Positions 11,922-24,526 of a stretch of 64,000 nt of DNA are shown in pieces; position 1 is the first letter of the stretch; each line of letters starts with the position of its first letter. Location of the stretch: assembly GCF_004027225.2 (NCBI RefSeq), contig NC_044301.2, positions 26,909,685 to 26,973,684 of the forward strand. Reading direction: 5' to 3'. The stretch is from Strigops habroptila (lineage: Eukaryota; Chordata; Aves; Psittaciformes; Psittacidae). Made by a program: the position numbers and the translations under genes. The notes below the pieces were generated by a model. It was given only the letters and a program-made list of their open reading frames with translations, had not been told where the DNA came from and ran no database searches.

Positions 11922-13774
11922 ATGAAGTAAAAAGGGAAGGAAGTCCTATAACAGAAAAGCTGTTATCAAAAAATGCCCCACAAGCTTCATTAGGGACAAC
12001 TCTTAAGCTCTAGCATTTCTGCTCAGACAGTCGCTTTATGTGAAAACAGAGCGAATGTCTATCTTCAGACCAGGAAGTGCAGTACCGCTCCCCCTCATCA
12101 CATTTAGTCACCCATGGTTAAAATCAGTAATTTAGGTCCCTCTTATGTCAGTCTCGAAATGGATCGCAAGTCAGTGATCTGAAGAATGTGTAACTGAAAG
12201 CTGAAATAAAAGCCCAGTAACAGAAGACATCTGTCCGTTGGGGTACAACCCATCAAAAGCATGGACAAAATTTCTCAAATACAATGTATTATGTACAGCC
12301 CAACAGCAGAGGAGTGTTTGGCACCAGAATTCCTTTTGGATTCATGTTGCTGAAACTGCATACAGACAACATGCAAGTTTGAAAATCAAGGAAGAATGTA
12401 AATGCAGAAAGAGTAAAAAAGAAAATCAGCAACAGTCTTCAAATACAGGGAAACATGGACAATGTGATAATAAAATATATTGGTCAACTGTTTACCATAA
12501 AATAGCCATGATTCAGTTTCTATTTGGTTTTAAATGTTAAGGGGAAACAAAAAAAGCTTTCAGAAGCCATATGCTTCATTTTATATTATATCCACCATCC
12601 TCGAAACACTTACCAAAGCAAATACAGTAGGAAAAAAAAAAGAAATTTCTTTGCTCAAAAGCAATCTCAATATGGTCTCTAAGGCATCATCCTACTTCCA
12701 GGAACAGTATTTTAGTCATAAGAAGTACAACCAAAATGTTTCTTCATTTAATTTTGGATTCAAATACTGAATGATTCTGTAACACAAATTCCACTGAACC
12801 TGCATCTTCTGCAGATCTGGAGTAAACTGTTTCCTGTATGATAAAGCAAAAAAACCCAAACCCATCAAGTTCACCACAGGAGTACTACTTTAGCAAAACC
12901 TTAAGTCGCAAGAAAGATCAAAGCTCTCTCAGTATGGGAAACATTTCATTGTTTTTAATGCAAAATGCTACACTCAGCCAGGTTAAGGACTCCTCCAAGC
13001 TCATCTGTTGGAAGGACTGATTTAAGACCAAAAAAAAAAAAAAGAATTTCAAGAGAACTGAAAGTAGAAACAACTCCATCCAAGGGAACTACACAAAGTT
13101 GTTCACGTAACCTATCTTACAAGTTTTACAATGTAGAAAAAACATAAATAAAATAATATGCAAAACAGTTACAATGTGGTAAAAGCAAGCTGAGCAAGCC
13201 ATGAGATCTTAGGCATCAGACAGTATCACCTCTAATCTGTCTTTAGTCACTGTTTACTCCCTGCAGTATTGAGAAGTAGCAGGGGGAAGGACAGGGCTGA
13301 AGGTACCACACCTGTGAAACGGACTGTAGGTGCCCCAGGTGGACAGGGAGTTCCAACAAACTGTCAGTTTAGATGGCAAAAATTAAGGAGCGTGGACTTT
13401 CATGTTAGAGCAAAGTGGAGAAACCATTTGTAAAATTATTGCAAAGTATGAACCTTAAGTAATCACAAAGGAGCTACTTTCACAACCTTAACCTTTCATC
13501 CCGGCTCTCACTTTAATGAGCATAACCTGTTTAGGGAAGTTATATGAAAAGCAGTACAAGTCCAAAATAGGTCTCTGAAAAGCAAAGAGGATGCAATAGG
13601 CTATAAATGAGCAGATTGTATCAGATTCTATCTTCTTCATGAAGAACCTATTCCAAGTCCTGGTACTAAACGTTACTGAAATTACAAGCAAACATTACTA
13701 TTAATAGTAATACTATCAATACTAATTATTAACAGAGTATTAATAGTCTACGACACATACATTTCTCAAACACT
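11922..13774. other. UBE2R2 intron 3, A/T-rich stretch
   Basis: No feature recognised; short ORFs only. A poly(A) run lies at 13029-13043. Confidence 0.5.
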
Positions 13775-14016
13775 ATGGGTTTAAACTTAAACAGGATAGA
13801 TATAAGGAAGAAGTTCTTTACTGTGAGGGTGGCAAGGCACTGGAACAGGTTGCCCAAAGAAGTGGTGAATGCTCCATCCCTGGCAGTGTTCAAGGCCAGG
13901 TTGGACAGGGCCTTGAGCAACCTAGTCTAGTGGGAGGTGTCCCTGCCCGTGGCAGGGGGTTGGAACTAGATGATCTTAAGGTCCTTTCCAACCCTAACCA
14001 TTCTATGATTCTATAA
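13775..14016 (+). mobile_element. CR1 LINE 3' fragment
   Basis: Sense CR1 3' end starting near cactatgggtttaaac, through gataaggaagaagttc-type sequence, to the tail attctatgattctata. Well preserved. Confidence 0.92.
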
Positions 14017-16900
14017 TTATGCTTTCTTTCAGCAATTTATTAGATGTTGATTCCCCAACTTGAAATCTGTTATTTACTGATAAATCCAGCTAGGGATCTC
14101 AGCACACCTGAGGGAGTGCAGTGATTTGAAAAGGCTTGTCTGAGAGTTTGACTCAGCTTTCTTCTAACTTGGCTTCATTAAATTAATTTGAAAAGAGCCT
14201 TTGTCAAAGCAAAGATCTAGCAAGGGGGATTTATTGGATTCCCGACCCTTGGAATATGATTGTAACACACTCTGCAAAGTGCTGAACTAGGGCTAATGTG
14301 GCAGGAGACTAGGAATTGTAGCAGTCGGCAAATTGTAACAACTGATGCTTCTCCTGGAGCATGCTACTTCAAGGTTAAAAAGGCTCAAGAGAAATGGTGC
14401 ATCTTAGCTGTGTGAAGTCAATGAAGGCTTGGGAATCTGACCTTCAGGGCTTGAGGTAAACGTTATCCAATCCATCCTTGCCAAGTACAAGCAACCTCTC
14501 AAAGTTCTAGTTCCGATTAAAAAAATAAAATTAAAAAAAAAGCTTAAATACTACTTTAAGCTATATATTGTTCACCTGTCCCTCTGCTCATGTGGCTATT
14601 AAACTGATTTTTTTTATACATCTGATATGGTTAGGACTAGGTGACAAGCCTCAACCCATAGTTAGGAGACAACTTTGGGCATTAATTCCTTATATTGCAC
14701 ACATTTTGAGTATTTCATTATATACAACCCTAAAGATTGATATGAAACTTCTCATGGCACTAGTTCTCTGATTTCTGTTGTTCTTTACCGTGGTGCAATT
14801 TTTGGTGCTTACTCTTGGAACATGTTTGGCTTAAGGGTGATATTTGGGGAGAAAATATTCATCAGCTGTATCAGCAAGTGCAAATAAACCTTGTCCTTAA
14901 CTGTTAGCCTGCTGCCAGCATCACCTGTTGGCCTAAGTGCCAATAGAAAAGTGTCCTGCTGGGGTCCCATCTGGCTTTGCAAGGCTCCAGAGTGTCAGAC
15001 AGGAGGCAGCAGAGCTGAAGGTGTGGGAGGGGAGTATGCTTGTTGTAATGAGCTGCATGTGTAACCTAGGGTGTCTCTTCAGCTGCTGAATTTTGTAAAT
15101 CCTCCTGGGTATTGACTGTTTACTACAGATGACTGGTTGAAGTGCATGGAGGTGGAAATGTCATTCAACTTGGAAAGCACCTGTGCTTCCACCTCTAATG
15201 GTGTTAAACATGCTCATTAATTTTTTTAAACATAGTCAATATGGTCTTTCCCATCACTTGGAGCTAGATGAGACAAGCTTAAGTAAATATGGCAAACATC
15301 CTGCAAGATGTGAAGGAATGCAGCTGTGATCTTTGTAGCAGAATATACTGCTTTTCTTCGTGTCCCATAAAGCTGAGGAAATGGTGGCAGGGCTTAGGGG
15401 TTGAGGCTCTGATCATTTTAGTTGCCTGTCTCCAAACCTCTCCAGGCTTCACTCTGTCCTTTAAGGTGCACAGGCCAGAAGTGAGCGCAGTATTCAAGAT
15501 GTTGGTACATCTGTATCTTGTGAAGATAGGTGATGCCCTGTCTTACTATTGCTTTGTTTCCTGAGGATGCCTATTTTTGTTGGCTTTTTTTGGCTGCTGT
15601 AGTGCATTGAGCTGGTTGCAGAAACTGTCCAGATACAACATTACTGTCAGTACAGCCTAAGCCCAAACCTCTTAATTTATACTGGAGAGTAAAAATGTGC
15701 TAGGACAAATCTATAAGTACCTCTAAAGGTGGCTCTGAGAAGCTACAATGTAGATAGTAGCTGGAACAAAAAAAAAAATCCTTGGGAGTATGGGAGCCAC
15801 TCTGTAATGTCTGGTTTTGTTTAAATTCAGTTCATGTCTGAGCCTTCTGTTGATATGTGGAGGGAAAAAGGTACTTCGCAGGTCTGATTCCTTGAGCATC
15901 TACTTGCTTCTCTCCTCTGCTGATAAAGGGATGTAGAGGGAGTCACTCTGGAGACAACAGCACCATAAACACTTAAAGTGGCATGGCAACTGCGGAGCAT
16001 GCTGTTTCCCAGAATGGGGTGGGGGGATGTAAGAAAGCAGAAGGTGGGCTTGAAATCCCCACTCTTCATGCAAACAACTTGAATGAAACAACATGGTAGA
16101 ACAACCTTGCCTGAGGGAGAAACAGATACAGGACAATACTGGAAAGAGTCAGTCTGTAACCAGTCTGGTGCAGTTTGCATTTGATGCTAAGGATGTTTTC
16201 AGAATAAAGTTCAACTATGTGTGACTGGTTTTGGTCTTGTCAAATCCCATGTGCTGGGATCCCCTCCTGTTAGTGTACCTTGTTCACCTTGCTTACCCAC
16301 AGCAGCAGGGTTGAGTTGGAGGAGACTGCCCAGGTCTTAAGGTATCAGCAGTGATGGAGCTGATCTAATGTGCTGGTTGGGAATGAAGAGTGTGGAGAGT
16401 CTAACCTCTAATAGACAGTCGCCTTCGTGTATTTAAGTAGCTTTGCACTGACTTTGGAGTCTGGGAGCACCATGGTGGAAACCAACTTCTAGCTTTGTTG
16501 ATGGAAATGCAGTAGAGCAGATGCTAAATTCAGACACGAATTCCTGTCCCCAACCTTCTGTAGACTTTGCTTGCTCTACAGTAAAGCTGCTGCAATGATG
16601 CTGGAGCTGACATGCTGGCTTTACAGCCTGTTTGCTGAGAATCAAAGGCTTTTAAATGAATTCTTGAGATGAAGTAGAAGATGGTCTCTCTTCTGCCTAT
16701 CATTCCAGTCTGAACAGACAGGTTTTTTCCAGAGCTGATGTTCTTTTTCCTACTGAATTATATCATTTGGGAAGTAATTTGTATGTGGCTCTCCTTATAG
16801 ATGTGCTGAAGAGTCTTGCCAGACACAAGTGTTTGGTTTCAAAACCTTTCAAGAAACTCTGCATCCAAATAACCAAGTATTTCCTGGAATGGTATCCCAG
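14017..16900. other. UBE2R2 intron 3, no clear feature
   Basis: Unique-looking intron. The part around 15400-15640 faintly resembles old antisense CR1 (cgcagtattcaagatgttgg) but was too diverged to call. Overlapping ORFs at 15827-16180 have no known motif. Confidence 0.45.
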
Positions 16901-17505
16901 CGTCCTGGTTTCATCTGGGATAGAGTTAATTTTCTTCCTGGTAGTTGGTGCAGTGCTGTGTTTCGGCTTTAGTCTGAGAACAATGATGATAACACACCAG
17001 CATTTTAGTTGTTGCTCAGTAACACTTACCCCGATCAAGGACTTTTCAGTCTCTCATGCTCTGCCAATGAGGAGGGGCACAAGAAGCTGTGAGGGAGCAG
17101 AGACAGGACACCTGACCCAAACTAGCCAAAGGGATATTCCATACCACAGCACATCATGCCCAGTATATAAACTGGGGGGAGTCACCCAGAAGGGACCGAT
17201 CACTGCTCGGGTCAGGCTGGGTATCGGTCAGCAGGTGGTGAGCAATTGTATTGTGCATCACTTGGGGTAGCTGAGGTTTCATTTCTTTCTTTTTTTTGTT
17301 CCCTATTATTATTATCATTATTGGTATTGTTGGTTTTCTTTCTGTTATCACTATATTGTACTTTATTTTAGTTATTAAACTGTTCTTAACCCATGGGATT
17401 TACATTCTTTTGATTCTCTTTCCCCATCCCAACCAGGAGGGGAAAGGGGGGAGTGAGTGAGAGGCTGCATGGTACTTAGTTGCCGGCTGGGATTAAACCA
17501 CAACA
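16901..17505 (+). repeat. ERV family A 5' LTR (copy 2)
   Basis: About 605 bp, from cgtcctgg (normally tgtcctgg) to aaccacaaca. TATA box tatataaa at 17164-17171 and an attaaac poly(A)-signal-like site near 17375. The same LTR recurs at 35830, 39660, 40593 and, inverted, at 56816. Confidence 0.92.
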
Positions 17506-17513
17506 ATCCTTTT

Positions 17514-17531
17514 TGGCACCCAACGTGGGGC
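17514..17531 (+). other. Retroviral primer binding site (tRNA-Lys-like)
   Basis: TGGCACCCAACGTGGGGC, eight bases after the LTR end. It differs by one base from the primer site complementary to tRNA-Lys(1,2) used by several betaretroviruses and lentiviruses. Confidence 0.8.
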
Positions 17532-17619
17532 CCAAAGGGCTGAGAGAATAACAGATCTGAAAAGGGCGTGTTAAAACAAATTTGTTGCAAGCATTCATTG
17601 TATTGTAATAGTCGCTGAT

Positions 17620-18160
17620 CACAATGTTGCTTCATTTGTTCTCAGAGTTTATGTGTATGTGCTCACTGGTACACTATGTAATGCTGTTCTTGCCATGTGT
17701 GCTCTGTGTGGTGATGTTTATTCAATGGAGCTTGGTCTAAGGTTGTCATGTTGTTGTACTTTGTAGTGCTGGGTTATGATATGACAGAATTGCTGATCAT
17801 GAGACTAATCTGGTATGTGTACTTGGTATTGTCGTCACCTTTGTTCCTCGGGAGCCATTTGGTAGGAACTATTAATGATTACACCTTTGGCCTTTTCTCC
17901 TCAGAGAGCCAACCTCTAACAGGAGCATCTTCCTACAGCTTCCATACTTCCTTTTTGCCTTCATTCCTTCCTTTCCTTCCCTTCCCCCTTCCTTCCTTCC
18001 TTCCAATATCCTTCTTCTCCTTCAGGATAATTACAGTAGTATCTGAGAATTTTAAAGATTTTGAATATCCTTTGAATACCCTTGAAACCAGCCTGGTTCT
18101 TTTGCTAGGAACCAGCACGTTGTTGTATATGGTTCAGATCTTGCTTCAGGTTAAACAGCT
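17620..18160 (+). pseudogene. ERV 5' ORF with hydrophobic segments (copy 2)
   Basis: The first coding region after the leader. The open part starts MLLYFVVLGYDMTELL (17748) and encodes several hydrophobic stretches (LIWYVYLVLSSPLFLGS; LETSLVLLLGTSTLLYMV), with more before it in another frame. The same protein is seen in copies 3 and 4. It does not look like a usual matrix domain. A polypyrimidine run (ttcc repeats, about 17950-18005) interrupts it. Confidence 0.7.
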
Positions 18161-18650
18161 ACATGTGACGACTCCAATGCCTGTGAGAAGCACTGCAGCT
18201 CAAAGGAGAGGGACTCAGACTCCAGTGACAGGCACTGTGGCTACTCAAATCCCAGTGGCAAGCACTAGAGAGCTACTCAAACCCCAGCGACAGGCACTGT
18301 GGCTACTCAAATCCCAGTGGCAAGCACTAGAGAGCTACTCAAACCCCAGCGACAAGCATTGGAGCCACTTCAAATTCTGCAACAAGCACTGTAGCTACTC
18401 AAACTCTTATGACCAGTACCACAGCTGCTCAAACTCCAGCAACAGGCACCGCAGTAATTTTTATCCCTATAACAAGTACTGCAGCCACTCAAACCCCAGC
18501 AGCAAGTATGGTGGCTATTGAAACTTTGGGGACAAGCGCTGCAGCTGTTTTAATTCCTGTGACCAGTACTGCAACTACTCAAACCCCAACAACAAGAATG
18601 CCCACTCAGCCGCCAGTGATGAGTGATATAACTGAACCAGAGAACCAACT
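18160..18650 (+). pseudogene. ERV Thr/Ala/Gln-rich repeat region (copy 2)
   Basis: Degenerate tandem units of about 30-45 bp (caagcactgcagctactcaaacccc type) encoding Thr-Ala-Thr-Gln-Thr-Pro motifs, a mucin-like linker. Contains a perfect 62-bp tandem duplication (18231-18292, 18293-18354) that shifts the frame. Ends before a basic KRKWK segment. Confidence 0.8.
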
Positions 18651-18699
18651 CGTGTCGGTATCAGTTGCCCCTATAAACAAGAGGAAATGGAAATGAAAA

Positions 18700-19780
18700 A
18701 CAACTCATTTAGTGAAGGAGGATGAAGAAGGGTCAACACCAGAACTAGAGGAACCATTACAAGAAACAGAGGAAGAGGCAGAACAAGAGGTAACTTCTCA
18801 ATCCCTGTCCTTGACTGATCTGCGGTATATGCAAAAAGATATCAGCCATCTTCCAGGTGAGCACATCATCACCTGGATGCTCCGATGCTGGGACAATGGG
18901 GCTGACAATCACAGTCACAAACTAGAAGGTAGGGAAGCCGAGCAGCTGGGATCACTTGCTAGGGAAGGGGAAATTGACAAAGTGATTGCGAAAGAGAAAC
19001 AAATCCTCAGCCTCTGGCGGCAGCTCTTGGCATCTGTGAAGGAAAGGTGTCCCTACAGGGACGATGTTATATGTCACCCAGGCAAGTGGACCATGATAAG
19101 AGAAAGGCCTCCAGTTCCTGAGGGATTTAGCTGTTCTAGAGAGGATCTATCCTAAGTCAGATACCGGGGATGCACCTGTAGATCCAGATTGAAGTTGAAT
19201 GTACGCAACCTATGTGGTGGAAATTTACATGGAGTGCGTCATCATCTTATGCCAACTCATTGGCATCAACGAGCTGGAGGGAAGCAGCGGCACCAACAGT
19301 GGATGAAGTGAGTCTTCAGCTCCGGGAGTTTGAAGACAGTCTCACCCCTTCCATCATTTCAGCTGTGGAAAAACTGTCCCAGGAGTTCAAGCAATTGAGA
19401 GACGATCTATCCACCTCCCCATGCATACAGACCCACATCTCAGCTATTAAGTGCCCTGTTGCTCGAGAGGGAAGATCTAGGAGGTACGCGCCACAGGGCA
19501 CCCTATGGTTTTACCTGCAGGATCATGGAGAAGACATGAGAAAGTGGGATGGAAAACCTAACTAACTCAGTTCTGGAGGAAAAGGTATGTGAATTGCAAG
19601 GAAAAATCATGATCCTTACAAGAAAGTTGCTGCTCCAGTCTTCGGTGAGCAGCTTCCCAGATGGGATGGAAGAGCTGATTTTACTCCAACTCCTATGAAA
19701 AGGAATTCTAATCCCTTTGTACAAGAAGTAAATGGAGAATCTTATGATCGCTATTAGAGGGGCCCTGCCTCCAGCCAGGT
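18700..19780 (+). pseudogene. ERV gag-like segment (copy 2)
   Basis: An acidic linker (EEPLQETEEEAEQE), then a region reading HIITWMLRCWDNGAD and further to HPGKWTMIRERPP, which recurs in copies 1 and 4 and occupies the capsid position. Stops at 19153 and frame changes follow. Assignment as gag is from position between LTR and protease. Confidence 0.7.
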
Positions 19781-20099
19781 GGAGGAGAGGGACAATTGGG
19801 TTTACTGGACTGTATGGACTAGATGGCCCGGCACATCAGTCCCACAGGAGTATATGGCTCTAGTAGACACTGGTGCACAGTGTACCCTGATCTCATCAAG
19901 CTATCAAGGGGTAGAACCCATTTGTATTTCCGGAATGACAGGAGGATCCCAAGAGTTGACTGTACTGGATGCTGAAATCAGCCTGACTGGGAAGGAGTGG
20001 CAAAAGCAGCCTATTGTGACTTGTCCAGAGGCTCCATGCATCCTTGACATAGACTATCATCTCAGGAGAGAGTACTTCAAAGACCCAAAAGGGTACTGA
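19779..20099 (+). pseudogene. ERV aspartic protease (copy 2)
   Basis: An open reading of 106 codons with the retroviral protease active-site triad Asp-Thr-Gly at 19866-19874 in ALVDTGAQCTLI, and a later ILDIDY motif. Stop at 20097. The copy ends 88 bp later, before any RT. Confidence 0.85.
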
Positions 20100-20187
20100 T
20101 GGGCTTTTGGTATAGCTGCCTTGGAGATGGAGGAAATTAAGCAGCTGTCCCCCTTGCCTGGTCTCTCAGAGGGCTCTTCTGTTGTGG

Positions 20188-21390
20188 GGTGCGATTGAGC
20201 TCTCACTGGATCCCGCTCTGCCCACAGCCTCCTCAGCAGCCAGGTGCCTTCCTGATTTGGTAGACATGCTCAGCATGAGCTGTTCTGAATGTGCCACTAA
20301 ATCAATGCAAGTACACCTGGGTCTGTAGTCTCCTTTAATCAAGTTCCACAAAGCAGTTGCTACATATGTTCTGTATTTCAAGACTTATTCCTTGTCTCTT
20401 GTTCTTCCCTTCCATTTAAATTGAAAGCTGTTGCCAGCAGGACCACCTTGGACATGTGAAGCTATTGTAGTGGTAGCTTCATCCTGGTGACTCGGTGCGT
20501 ATAGCTACCTGATGGGACTTGCTGTTTAGTTTTGTACTGGTTGTTGCACTGTGTGATCAGCAAAGGGCTGAATCTCTGAAGTGTAAAAGGTTTTAGGAAA
20601 TGCAGGAGAAGGGTCTAGGTGAGGGAGGTGGTGTTTGCCTCTGGTAAATGCCAGGAGAGCAGGGTAGCTAGCAGCTTTGCTGCAGCTAGACATCCAGGAA
20701 GGCTGGCTGGCTGCCAGGGGTTATGTGACTGGCTCATGCTGGCTGTTTTTGAGTACCAGCAGCTGAATCCTGCTGGGCCCTTGGCAGCTTGCCTGGGTAC
20801 TGAAAAACATCTGCACTGTCTTCCCCTTGCTGTGCTTGAGTGCTGCTACAGCAGCTTTAGCGGCACACAGGCTGAGGAGAGACCTGGCCACAGCTCCAAT
20901 CCCTTAACATGCCGTGGGGCAGGGAAGGCAGTGCAGCCTCATCCAATGGGAGGACTACTATGACCCAAAGCCTATGTGGGGTAGGCAAAGAGCCTCGCTT
21001 TCTGCTGGGAGGCCAAATGTCATGAGGAACATGCTGACCAAGCAGGTTTCCAACCCTGCACTATTCATGGGTGGTGTGGACAAGCTGAATTCTGGTCTAA
21101 TGCAAGCTTTGCCTGCTACTGCCCTATCACAAGCACATGCACAGACATGATAGTCTATTGTCAGATCAGGTCTTTGAGGTTTGTATTGTGTCACCTTCCC
21201 TACACTGATGGCCAGGATCTGAAGTTCATAAATATCTGCTCTCACATCAACTATTATCCTTAGCTATCCTTAATTATCCTTAATTTAAGTTTTTACTTTA
21301 AACAAGTTTCTGATGCATCACCTAAAGAAGTTGGCATCCAGAATCTGTGAATGCATTAGCTCTGACTGCTGTTGTGGTTACTTTTTTCAG
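20188..21390. other. UBE2R2 intron 3, right end
   Basis: Unique-looking, more G/C-rich (20600-21160) than the rest of the intron. No gene or repeat recognised apart from the exon 4 pyrimidine tract at 21381-21388. Confidence 0.5.
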
Positions 21391-21525
21391 GACTATCTTA
21401 CTGAGTGTGATCTCTTTGCTTAATGAGCCCAACACATTCTCTCCTGCCAATGTGGATGCATCAGTCATGTTCAGGAAATGGAGGGACAGTAAAGGAAAAG
21501 ACAAAGAATATGCTGAAATCATAAG
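21391..21525 (+). CDS. UBE2R2: UBE2R2 exon 4 (C-terminal helices of UBC fold)
   Basis: A 135-bp exon with acceptor ttttttcag and donor gtaagc. The first base completes the Arg codon left open by exon 3 (AG|G). It reads TILLSVISLLNEPN, then SPANVDASVMFRKWRD and KGKDKEYAEIIR, the conserved closing helices of the E2 core. It ends again on AG of an Arg codon, giving phase continuity with exon 5. The intron before it is 15.4 kb and carries CR1 fragments and an ERV. Confidence 0.97.
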
Positions 21526-22404
21526 GTAAGCTTTGTCATGTGTGATGCTGTACTACTGGCCTCCTGTTTTGAATCCTATGAAACAGGTTACTTGCAGAAT
21601 TTGCTGAAACCAGCTTCTTGCTGTGGTTGCTCCTTTCAAAATTAATTTTACAGTCTTATTCCAAGTCTATGCTTCTGGTCCTTTTAGTATTTTCAGCACA
21701 CAAGTGTTGCAAACTTCTGGAGCAGGAGGACTGGGCTGATCTGTCTTCAACTGGGATTTACTGGAAGCCAATAGGTTTTGCAGAGCATCATGCCAGATCA
21801 GTCTAAAAAAGAACAATTTGAAGTCCCCACTTGCCTCTGAGTGCTGCTTGCATTGCTTGGGATATGACTCACACTGACTGCATCCTACTAATTTTGTGCT
21901 TAATGCACTCATGAATCTTGTCCCTCCAATTTGAAGGAATTTCAGCAGGATTTGGCAAGCGCTTGCAAAGCTGGGTTTAATTAGTTAGAAGCACTGTTCA
22001 GTCTTGACTGTACTTTGAGAAGTTCGTGGTTCATCAGGTGCTGTAGGGAGATCATGTAAACTTGAGCCAGGGTTGCTGTGGAGTGGCATATGGGCAGCCC
22101 ATATTGCAGTGGGACTGCTGTTGTGCTTGCCTGGGGCAAGACCACATCTGCATTGACTCCACTAGCTGGGTGTCGCAGAACGGGTGGTCGCCTTAGGCCA
22201 GTGGACAAGATGTGTTAGGGAGACCCTGCCATTGAGTCATGAGGTTCAGAAAGGACACCCTTGCTTTCCAGCTGATCCTCAGATAGTAGAGGGGCTGGGT
22301 GCAGCTGGATCCAATCCTAGTCTCAGACTTGGTCAACGGTTTATGTCTAAAGGATTGTGTAGTGCTTACAACTTCTTGTCCAAATTTGTCCTGCAAGCCA
22401 ATAC
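21526..22404. other. UBE2R2 intron 4, left part
   Basis: No repeat or gene recognised. Confidence 0.5.
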
Positions 22405-23493
22405 TGTCACATTACAAGGGGGGGTTCCTCAAACCCTTTATATTTGACCAGCCTGCCAGTGTCCCACAAAAGATGAGACCTTTGTGCCCGACCAGCCCGT
22501 CTGCGTCCCATTATGGGGACCATACTGGACAGCCCACCGAATTGGAGGGTGATTAACCTAACCTGTTCAGGGACCTGCACCAACAGCATCAACAAGTCAA
22601 ATCCCTTATTTCAAATATTCAAGTCTCTGGAGACTTACACAAAATGAACTTCAGCTGAAGTCTTTTATTATACAAAATACAAGTTTGTGACAGGCTAAGG
22701 TTCAGAGATTGCCAGTGGTAGGGACTATCTGCAAAAACAAGCTTGAAGTGATACACAACCAGACTATAATCACTAATAACGACTAGCATGAGTTAGTCAT
22801 TTAGCATGCATAAGATAAAGTTCTTACCCAATAGGCATCCCTATGGGGGAGAAGACAGGTTCAGCCCGTCGACTGATCCCAGAAGTTACGATGGAGTCTT
22901 CCCTATCTCCTCCCCTCTCTCATTCACTTTTATGCTTTTCTTTACTCTCAGGTAGAGCTTGAATGACTCCAGTCATACATTCTTTTATTATTGATTGGTG
23001 TAAAATTCTCTCACTTCTCATTTAAAAATATAAAGTATAAAGCACATGCTTGGTGAGGGGTGGTTGTACCTTGGAGGGGGTAACTTTGGGATGAAGGCGT
23101 GTGTTTGTTTGTTAGTATTATAATGAGACTATAATGAGCAAGGTTCACCTAAGGAAAGTGATTTCACCACAGCTGCTGGCTCAGCAAGAGACATATTTTC
23201 CATTTGACATGCTATGTGGCTTATCAGCTGTATGGTACCATCAAGTTCCCAGTCCTGCAAGGAGTACAACAGAGCCTGGCTGTAGTGTCTCCACTCCGCT
23301 CCACCCTCCATTGCTCCTCTAAGATGGCAGGTTGTGTTGCCCAGGGAATCATGGTGGAGTAGATTCTGTGCATACCAACCGTCCTGAAAGGGGCAACTGT
23401 ATTTCACCCTAAAAAGGTTTCTGTAATACTACAACTTCTGTTAGACCCCAGTTTTCTCTAATTCCCCCCCCCCCCCCAAGTGATTTTCCCACA
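22405..23493 (-). mobile_element. LTR family B, antisense copy
   Basis: Read on the minus strand it starts TGTGGGAAAATC and ends near AATGTGACA, with an AATAAA near 22660. It aligns by eye with the + copy at 48258-49238: shared blocks include the start with its G-run, atgcacagaatc, actgggaacttga, gatcagtcgac, ctgaacctgtc, tgtgtgag/taag, and aatcaccctccaa. No internal ERV sequence is attached, so it is likely a solo LTR. Confidence 0.75.
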
Positions 23494-24312
23494 CTGGGCA
23501 TGCAGGATATACCTCTGGTTGAAGCTATGCAGGGCAGTCAGTCACTGGCCTGAGCTGTGCAAATAGCCTTGGTGGGAGGTTATCTTAGTCCCCTCCAGCT
23601 TCATTTGCTTCAGTGGAGCTGGATGTACACCATAAATAGTGTGGCAGACTGATGAGCAGGTGGGTGGAGGTGAAGGGACAAGCTGTCATCTGCTCTTCAC
23701 CCTGCTGGGAGGCAGCACAGGCCAGCAACAATTCACAGCCTGAGTGCTGCCAGGAGGCAGCAGCCAGACCATCTCCTGGGACAATGGGAAACACTTGTTT
23801 CCTACTATCCCCAGGCAGTGCTGGGGTTATGACTACATCCTAGGGTGCAGCCATGTGCTGCTCTTACCCTCCAGTGGGAGCTCAGAGCTGCCAAATTCTT
23901 GTGGGAATTGCAGTCTTGAGCATGTTGGTGTAATCAGTGGTAGAGGGTGGCTGTGGATAGTATCTCTGAGCCTACCTCAATAAGTCACCTTAGGAAATCC
24001 CTGACTATCCCTTCTGTAACAAATGTAATGAAATTTGCTCTGAGCTCTAGCAGGTCACTAATGTGGAGTCCTGTAGAATAACTAATTTCATATGTTGCTG
24101 AGAGCGTGTGTGCTGCAAACACCCTTGGAGTGCTCCTAAGCCTGGGGCTGTGGCAACTAAATCTGTTTCTAATGCTGCTTGTAGTGCTTCAGCCAAACAT
24201 CAGCTCTCCTGACTGAGGTGCCAGGAGGGCTGGGGCTGGCTGGGAGGTGGGGAGTTGAGCCATGCTGCCAGCACATGGCTCTGCTCACGTTGCTGTGCCC
24301 TCCTCCCTGCAG
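23494..24312. other. UBE2R2 intron 4, right part
   Basis: No feature recognised besides the exon 5 acceptor. Confidence 0.5.
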
Positions 24313-24526
24313 GAAACAGGTTTTGGCTACTAAAGTTGAGGCAGAAAAGGATGGTGTGAAGGTCCCCACTACACTGGCAGAGTACTGCATCAAAACTAAA
24401 GTGCCTTCCAATGACAACAGTTCAGATTTGCTTTATGACGACTTGTATGATGACGACATTGACGACGAGGAGGAGGAGGATGCCGACTGTTATGATGACG
24501 ATGATTCTGGCAATGAGGAGTCGTGA
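24313..24526 (+). CDS. UBE2R2: UBE2R2 last coding exon (acidic tail)
   Basis: The acceptor is cctgcag. The first base completes Arg, then KQVLATKVEAEKDGVKVP and TLAEYCIKTKVPSNDN lead into the Asp/Glu-rich tail and a TGA stop at 24524-24526. The acidic tail is what lets CDC34-class E2s bind the basic canyon of cullins. The tail ends in DDDDSGNEES, as in the family. The central acidic run appears about two or three residues shorter than the human protein as I remember it, and the KQVLATKVE segment looks somewhat CDC34-like; both are minor and need an alignment. Confidence 0.97.

Larger units (their letters stand above)
16901..20187 (+). mobile_element. ERV family A, copy 2 (5' half)
   Basis: Order: 5' LTR, primer site, hydrophobic ORF, Thr-rich repeat, gag-like segment, protease. 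Homology to copy 3 stops near 20187 and no RT, RNase H, integrase or 3' LTR follows, so it is truncated inside early pol. Multiple frame breaks. Confidence 0.92.

Noticed and set aside
15350..15640. Possible old antisense CR1
   Set aside because: Only a short block resembles CR1; too diverged to separate from chance by eye.
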